Origin: Clostridia bacterium | GTDB lineage: Bacteria > Bacillota > Clostridia > Oscillospirales > CAG-272 | NCBI GenBank assembly: GCA_017399305.1 | Contig: JAFQDK010000031.1 | Location: 1 to 64,000, forward strand | Length of the DNA: 64,000 bases | Reading direction: 5' to 3' | Shown: piece after piece, positions 59,140 through 64,000 of the stretch | Layout: each line of letters starts with the position of its first letter | Position numbering within the stretch: position 1 is the first letter of the stretch | The notes under the pieces: model-generated | The model's input: the letters and a program-made list of their open reading frames with translations, nothing else | The model's database searches: none | Told to the model about the DNA's origin: nothing | Translations under genes and position numbers: made by a program

Positions 59140-61491
59140 ATGAAGAGATACGGTTTACTGATAGTTGCACTTGTGCTTGCCTTTGCAATGTCTGTTACGG
59201 CGTTTGCAAGCGAGACCGAGACGCGCGATGTCAGCTTTGAAAATGCTCTCGCGGCAAATCTTAAAGAACTTGGACTTTTTAGCGGTGTGTCGGACACCGA
59301 TTTTGACCTTGAGCGTGCGCCTTCACGCACAGAGGTTCTTGTAATGCTTATTCGCGTGCTCGGCGAAGAAAAGACAGCGCTTGAGGGCGAATATTCACAT
59401 CCGTTTGACGATGTTCCAAAGTGGGCAGATCCATATGTGGGCTACGCATATGAAAGCGGACTTACCAAAGGCGTTTCGCAAACAAAATTCGGAAATGATA
59501 CGGCAAGTGCGGCAACCTATCTCACCTTCATGCTCCGCGCACTTGGTTATTCCGATGCTAAAGGTGATTTTAAGTGGGACGATCCTTATGCGTTCGCATG
59601 GGGACTCGGTATGCTCCCAAGCATAGTTGATACAGAGAATTTCTGGCGTGCAGATATCGTAACCATTTCATATGCGGCACTTTCTGTAGAGCTAAAGAAT
59701 TCAACTCAGCTTCTTTCGGACAAGCTAATAGAAAAAGGTGTGTTCTCCGCTGAAGTATTCAGCAAGAACTACACTGCATCAAAGCTTACCGATAAAGAAA
59801 ACGCTAGCAAGACCGTTCTCGATGCCGAGGACATTTATGCAAATTGTTCCTCTGCTGTATTCTATATTGAGATTCAAAATAAAAATGGCGTGGCACTTTC
59901 TTCCGGTAGCGGCTTCTTTATTGACGAAAGCGGTATCGCTGTTACTAACTGGCACGTTATGGACGGTGCAGAGAAGGCGGTTATTACACTTGCCGGCGGC
60001 AATGCTAAGTATGATGTTACCGGTGTGTACTACTACAGCTTTGAGCATGACATTGCAGTTATCCAGGTAGACGGCAGTGGCTTTGATGCGCTGGATATCA
60101 ACCCCATGCCTGTAAAGGGCGCGGCAAGCGTTTATGCTATCGGCAGTCCTCAGGGACTTCAGAATACCATTTCGCAGGGTATTATTTCAAATGTGCGTCG
60201 CATTGTCGGTGATGCTGTTTATATTCAGCTTACTGCGGCTATTTCAAATGGCTCAAGCGGCGGCGTGCTTCTTAACAGCTACGGTGAGGTAATCGGCATC
60301 ACAAGCGCAGGGTATTTAGAGGGACAGAATCTTAATTTTGCACGCTCAATTACTTATCTTGCACATGCAGATCTTGACACCGCAACGCCTTTGGAAGAGG
60401 TGAACTGGAACTCCGCAAGATATGAGCTAAGAGAAGATTCATACACCGTAAAAGCGGGCGAAACTATTACCTTTGAGTTTGATGTATATTTTTATACCGC
60501 TGATGGGATGATGCCTACATTCAAAGTAGAGAGTGACAATCCTGATGTTGTTGCTGCTGCAGTTAAGTTTAACGGCACGTTCATTCACCTTATCGGCGTT
60601 GCTCCCGGTACTGCAAATGTTACACTCAGCGACAGCAAGTCGTCTGACAGCGTAACATTCCCCGTCACAGTTACCGAGGGCGGAGAAGTGGCACCGCATA
60701 TCGAGTATATTACAAATGCTGAGTCGCTTTCGGTATATACCGGTGCTAAAAAGAGGTTGCTTGTAAATGCTGTTGGCATCATGTGCGAGGAGCCCGAAAC
60801 TCTTACCGTTACACTGGATAAAACAAATATCGTAAAAGCGTCTGTTGAAAAAGCAGAAGAGGGCGATTATTTCATCATAACTCTTGACGGTGCCCGTGCC
60901 GGTACAGTTGATCTTACAATTAAAAATGATGCTACCGATGATACAATGGTCGTTCCGATAAAGGTCGGTAATATCTTTTCTGAGTCTTTTGAAACTCTCA
61001 AAAATTATATTGTTGAAAACGGAGAGTTGAATGAGGACGAAGAGGGCGTGGAAAAGTGTTATTATCTTGAGGAAGTACAGTCAAGAGATGGTGTTACAAT
61101 GACGGTACTTCTGATTCATTTCCCAGACGATAATGTTACCGCTATCAGAATCGGTGTTGATACACTTGGTCTTATAATCGATCTTTCGTTTAACCACAAA
61201 GGTGCAGTATCTTTCTATGTTGAGATGCTTGGTGCAAACGGACATTGCCGAATCAATCCCAAAACCTTTGGTGACGGAATAGACGACGATATCAAATTTG
61301 ACGAATTTGAGGGCAGTGAACTGTATAGAACGGCACTTGAGAAGGCTGCAGGACCTTTTGCACTTGCAGCGGTTGCAACTCTTGAGGAGTGGCTTGCGGA
61401 GATTATCCCCGGCATGGCGGCAAGTGATTTCGGATTCATCAGATTCGATTATAATAAGGTTAAGGATCTGGTGTCCTCATCTTTGATTTAA
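59140..61491 (+). CDS. SLH-anchored secreted trypsin-like (HtrA-type) serine protease
   Basis: Encodes 783 residues from the ATG at 59140 (TGGAGGA upstream). Signal peptide 1-23; SLH modules ~25-205 (including FDDVPKWADPYVGYAYESG); an S1C protease domain ~225-415 with catalytic His272 (NWHVM), Asp304 (HDIAVI) and Ser373 (NGSSGG, where GNSGG is usual); then Ig-like domains (~420-610) and a C-terminal domain of unknown type (~610-783). It is attached to the wall through SLH modules and processes or degrades surface proteins. Its SLH block is closely similar in layout to that in the SLH-ARH protein at 17139. Own terminator follows. Confidence 0.9.
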   Translation: MKRYGLLIVALVLAFAMSVTAFASETETRDVSFENALAANLKELGLFSGVSDTDFDLERAPSRTEVLVMLIRVLGEEKTALEGEYSHPFDDVPKWADPYVGYAYESGLTKGVSQTKFGNDTASAATYLTFMLRALGYSDAKGDFKWDDPYAFAWGLGMLPSIVDTENFWRADIVTISYAALSVELKNSTQLLSDKLIEKGVFSAEVFSKNYTASKLTDKENASKTVLDAEDIYANCSSAVFYIEIQNKNGVALSSGSGFFIDESGIAVTNWHVMDGAEKAVITLAGGNAKYDVTGVYYYSFEHDIAVIQVDGSGFDALDINPMPVKGAASVYAIGSPQGLQNTISQGIISNVRRIVGDAVYIQLTAAISNGSSGGVLLNSYGEVIGITSAGYLEGQNLNFARSITYLAHADLDTATPLEEVNWNSARYELREDSYTVKAGETITFEFDVYFYTADGMMPTFKVESDNPDVVAAAVKFNGTFIHLIGVAPGTANVTLSDSKSSDSVTFPVTVTEGGEVAPHIEYITNAESLSVYTGAKKRLLVNAVGIMCEEPETLTVTLDKTNIVKASVEKAEEGDYFIITLDGARAGTVDLTIKNDATDDTMVVPIKVGNIFSESFETLKNYIVENGELNEDEEGVEKCYYLEEVQSRDGVTMTVLLIHFPDDNVTAIRIGVDTLGLIIDLSFNHKGAVSFYVEMLGANGHCRINPKTFGDGIDDDIKFDEFEGSELYRTALEKAAGPFALAAVATLEEWLAEIIPGMAASDFGFIRFDYNKVKDLVSSSLI

Positions 61492-61494
61492 AAC

Positions 61495-61524
61495 AAAAAT
61501 CCCACTCTTACGAGTGGGATTTTT
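61495..61524. terminator. Bidirectional terminator between protease and FakA-like genes
   Basis: AAAAATCCCACTC-TTAC-GAGTGGGATTTTT stem, 13 bp perfect, between converging genes. Confidence 0.92.
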
Positions 61525-61528
61525 TTGA

Positions 61529-63295
61529 TTATTCTGCAACGAAAATGTAAGGGTAGATATCCTGACCGCCCTCGATGAAGTATACTTCAGCATCGGGGTG
61601 CTTTTCGGATATAGCTGCCTGCAGCTTTTCCTGTTCGTCTGCGGTTGCATCCTTGCCGGTGAATACGGTGAGCATAAACTTGCCGTCTTCGCTGAGAAGC
61701 TTTGATGCAAGTGCGACCGATGCAGTAAGTCTGTCTGCATCAGAGATTACAATTTCCTTGTTTACGATACCGATTGTGTCGCCCTTTGTAACGTGTACAC
61801 CGTTCATATCTGCATCGCGGATAGATGGGGAGATGTGACCGGCAGTTACGCGCTGCATCGCCTCTGTTGCATCGGCAAGTATCGCCTCAGGCGATTCAGC
61901 CTCAAAGTTCATAGAGGAGAGGGCAACATAGCCTGTTCCAATGTTCTTTGACGGGATAACATGAACGGTTGCATCTTTGTAAAGCTCCGCGGCCTGTTGT
62001 GCCGCAAGCAAAATGTTGCCGTTGTTGGGGAGAGCAAAGATATGCTCCGCGTTCACTTTTTTGAATGCGTCAAGAAAATCGTTGGTAGATGGGTTCTGCG
62101 TCTGGCCACCCTGAACAATTGCATCGGTGCCGAATTCTTTGAACAGTGCTTCAAGTCCGTCACCGTTGGTGACTGCAACAACGCCATATTTCTTTTTGGG
62201 CTCCTCCGTTTTTTCAGGTTCAACTTCGGCTTCTTCTTTGTTTACTATCTCGGTGTGCTGAACCGACATATTTTCAATTTTTACAGTAAGGAATTCACCG
62301 AAAGTGCGGCAGTATTCAAGCACCTTTTCAGGGGTGAGAGTGTGCACATGAATCTTTACGATTGTGTCTACCTTGAATGCAACTATTGAGTCGCCGATCT
62401 TTGCAAGAAATTCCTTGAGAGGCGCAATGTCAAATGTATTAGCATCAACTTTGCTGTTTTGAACCTGAACAAGCAACTCTGTGCAGTAGCCGTATGTCAT
62501 CACACTGTCAGGACCGAAGCCCGATGCAGTGACATCTGTTTTCTTTTGTGCCGGAGCTTCGGCATACGAAGAAGTGTCAGCCACTTCCTCACCGTTGAGT
62601 ACACGATTGAATCCATCCATGATATAAAACAAACCTGCTCCGCCGCTGTCAACAACGCCGGCTTCCTTGAGAACTTTAAGTGCCTCTGGGGTACGTTCAA
62701 GCGAGTCGTGCATTTCTTTCACGAGGTCGGCGAAAAATGTGCGGATGGTACTTTCAGGAGTGATGTTCTTTACTGCGTATTCAACTGATTCTCTCGCAAC
62801 TGTGAGGATTGTACCCTCAGTAGGAGTCATAACTGAACCGTATGCTTGCTGCACGCCCATTTCAAGCGCTTTGCCAAGCGTTTCGGGATCGGCTTCGGTC
62901 GCATCCTTAAATCCTTTTGCAGTGCCTGCAAAGAACTGCGAAAGGATAACGCCCGAGTTGCCGCGAGCTCCCAGCAACATGCCGTGTGAGAGCGTATTCA
63001 TAACCTTTTCAAGGTTGTCTGTATCGAGGTTTTCGATAGCGGCGATACCGCTTTCAATAGTCATTCGCATGTTGTCGCCGGTGTCGCCGTCGGGAACAGG
63101 GAATACATTAAGCTTATTCACTTCGTCAGCATGTGAACGAAGCTGCTTTACGCCGCCGATCGCCATTTTTGCAAGAAGTGCACCGCCAAGAACTGTTGCT
63201 CCTGTAGAAAGGATAGTTGAAGAAAGTCCGCCTTTGGACTTCTTTGCGGTCTTCTTGATTGGCTTTTTCTTAGGCTTTTTTGTCTGATTGAACAT
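61529..63295 (-). CDS. FakA-like DAK2-domain kinase (YloV family)
   Basis: Encodes 588 residues from the ATG at 63295 (AGAAGG upstream); a GTG nine bases earlier overlaps the site. A Lys-rich N-terminal extension (~1-24) precedes a short hydrophobic Gly-rich stretch, then the DAK2 domain with PVPDGDTGDNM (Mg-ADP binding Asp), LLGARGNSGVILSQ and VDSGGAGLFYIMDG, and the C-terminal FakA-type domain. Family members phosphorylate fatty acids bound to FakB (DegV) proteins so that exogenous fatty acids enter phospholipid synthesis. A DegV gene lies 15 bases upstream on the same strand, supporting this pairing. The basic and hydrophobic N-terminal extension is not usual in FakA. Confidence 0.88.
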   Translation of the reverse strand: MFNQTKKPKKKPIKKTAKKSKGGLSSTILSTGATVLGGALLAKMAIGGVKQLRSHADEVNKLNVFPVPDGDTGDNMRMTIESGIAAIENLDTDNLEKVMNTLSHGMLLGARGNSGVILSQFFAGTAKGFKDATEADPETLGKALEMGVQQAYGSVMTPTEGTILTVARESVEYAVKNITPESTIRTFFADLVKEMHDSLERTPEALKVLKEAGVVDSGGAGLFYIMDGFNRVLNGEEVADTSSYAEAPAQKKTDVTASGFGPDSVMTYGYCTELLVQVQNSKVDANTFDIAPLKEFLAKIGDSIVAFKVDTIVKIHVHTLTPEKVLEYCRTFGEFLTVKIENMSVQHTEIVNKEEAEVEPEKTEEPKKKYGVVAVTNGDGLEALFKEFGTDAIVQGGQTQNPSTNDFLDAFKKVNAEHIFALPNNGNILLAAQQAAELYKDATVHVIPSKNIGTGYVALSSMNFEAESPEAILADATEAMQRVTAGHISPSIRDADMNGVHVTKGDTIGIVNKEIVISDADRLTASVALASKLLSEDGKFMLTVFTGKDATADEQEKLQAAISEKHPDAEVYFIEGGQDIYPYIFVAE

Positions 63296-63310
63296 AGTTA
63301 ACACCTTCTC

Positions 63311-64000
63311 TTATCTTTCTTTTCCTACAAAGAAGAGGGCAAGTGTACCCGGACCTGAGTGAGCGCCGATAACGGGACCTACATCGGTGATTATACTTAC
63401 GGTAGCGCCGTAGCGGTCATTGAGGATTTTGGCAAGCTCATTGGCATCATTTTCACAGTCGCCGTGAGAGATATATACCATATCACTGTCAAGCTTTTCT
63501 GCAAGTGCGCCGTATTTATCTGCAAGTGCGGTGATTGAAGTTTTTCTGCCACGCACTTTAGAAACATTTGTCAGGTGACCACCGTTATCAACGTGAAGCA
63601 CAGGCTTGATACCGAGCATATTGCCTACAAAAGCAACAGTCGGGCTGACTCTGCCGCCACGCTTTAAGTAAACAAGGTCGTCAACGGTGAACCAATGGCA
63701 AATTTTAAGCACAATGCTTTTTGTGTATTCAGCGGTTTCTTCGATAGAAGCACCGGATTCCTGTTTATTGAGTGCGAGGCGCACAAGCATACCTTCGCCA
63801 GCAGATGCACAAAGTGAATCTACGGTTAGTATTTTGCGATCCGGATATTCAGCTTTCAGATCTTCGGCTGCAATTCTTGCTGAATTGTAAGTGGTGCTGA
63901 GTGCTGAAGAAAAGCCGATGTAAAGAACATCTTTACCTGCTTTGAGTGAGTTTTCAAAGTCGGATTTGAATACTTCTGCGTTTACCGCTGCGGTTTTTGC
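63311..64000 (-). CDS. DegV-family (FakB-like) fatty-acid-binding protein, 5' truncated by the window end
   Basis: The last 229 residues of a DegV protein run from the window edge to the stop at 63311-63313. Visible motifs: GFSSALSTTYNSA (lipid head-group loop), TVDSLCASAGEGMLV, LVYLKRGGRVSP and the C-terminal IGAHSGPGTLALFFVG. The N-terminal third with the TS loop is outside the window. FakB proteins carry fatty acids to FakA for phosphorylation; the FakA-like gene follows 15 bases later. An internal ATG at 63790 is not the start since homology continues upstream. Confidence 0.92.
   Translation of the reverse strand, partial: AKTAAVNAEVFKSDFENSLKAGKDVLYIGFSSALSTTYNSARIAAEDLKAEYPDRKILTVDSLCASAGEGMLVRLALNKQESGASIEETAEYTKSIVLKICHWFTVDDLVYLKRGGRVSPTVAFVGNMLGIKPVLHVDNGGHLTNVSKVRGRKTSITALADKYGALAEKLDSDMVYISHGDCENDANELAKILNDRYGATVSIITDVGPVIGAHSGPGTLALFFVGKER

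Overview
The window looks like a chromosomal segment of an uncultured, anaerobic, Gram-positive gut Clostridium relative (Oscillospiraceae-like Firmicutes). Evidence for this: clean GGAGG ribosome-binding sites and consensus sigma-A promoters (TTGACA-17-TATAAT), a T-box riboswitch, SpoVAC, Noc, S-layer homology (SLH) modules, dockerins, and an SLH-anchored HtrA-like protease. No IS element, CRISPR array or rRNA operon was seen. The mnmG-rsmG-noc block, with rlmH and a YycJ-like hydrolase, is a set usually found near oriC in Firmicutes, although dnaA and oriC are not in view.

Layout. 1-1300: end of a prophage-like lysis module (unknown protein tail, small membrane protein, holin-like protein, amidase_6 hydrolase). 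1299-10610: a class C beta-lactamase-fold hydrolase; a very large secreted M14 peptidase with a dockerin, divergent from an AraC regulator; mscL; a FliB-like protein; and a minus-strand AraC-HAD-spoVAC set. 10728-26105: one long plus-strand operon encoding a cytoplasmic glycosidase-like protein, a solute-binding lipoprotein, a secreted SGNH esterase with a dockerin, and two giant paralogous secreted proteins with an ADP-ribosylglycohydrolase-like domain. One paralog carries SLH modules and the other a dockerin at the same place. This is the most unusual system in the window. 26105-28005: lgt, small membrane proteins and two tRNA-Leu genes.

28126-32795: an asnB / ATP-grasp ligase / MurE-like operon that looks like a peptidoglycan-tailoring unit. 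32878-33525: a small divergent XRE regulator pair. 33545-38245: a T-box-controlled DUF362-ferredoxin/thrS operon and a minD-mgsA operon. 38348-41374: glyA, pfkA and a flavodoxin. 41392-46558: a train of intergenic hairpins, then noc, rsmG, mnmG, rlmH and the YycJ-like gene on the minus strand. 46711-50493: an Ltp-like lipoprotein (phage superinfection-exclusion family) and an esterase/esterase/ATP-grasp operon. 50492-55761: two small proteins, a 48-residue peptide missed by length-limited gene calling, and a 1388-residue secreted protein with InlB-type repeats. 56028-64000: galactokinase, SDR oxidoreductase with a divergent AraC regulator, SLH-protease, and a FakA-like/DegV pair cut by the window end.

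Several units share one theme: AraC-type sensors next to large secreted carbohydrate- or surface-active proteins that carry a common N-terminal beta-helix-like domain. They are attached either by SLH modules or by dockerins. No cohesin scaffold and no sugar ABC permease lie in this window, so those partners must be elsewhere. All functional statements are from sequence reading alone; no database search was run.
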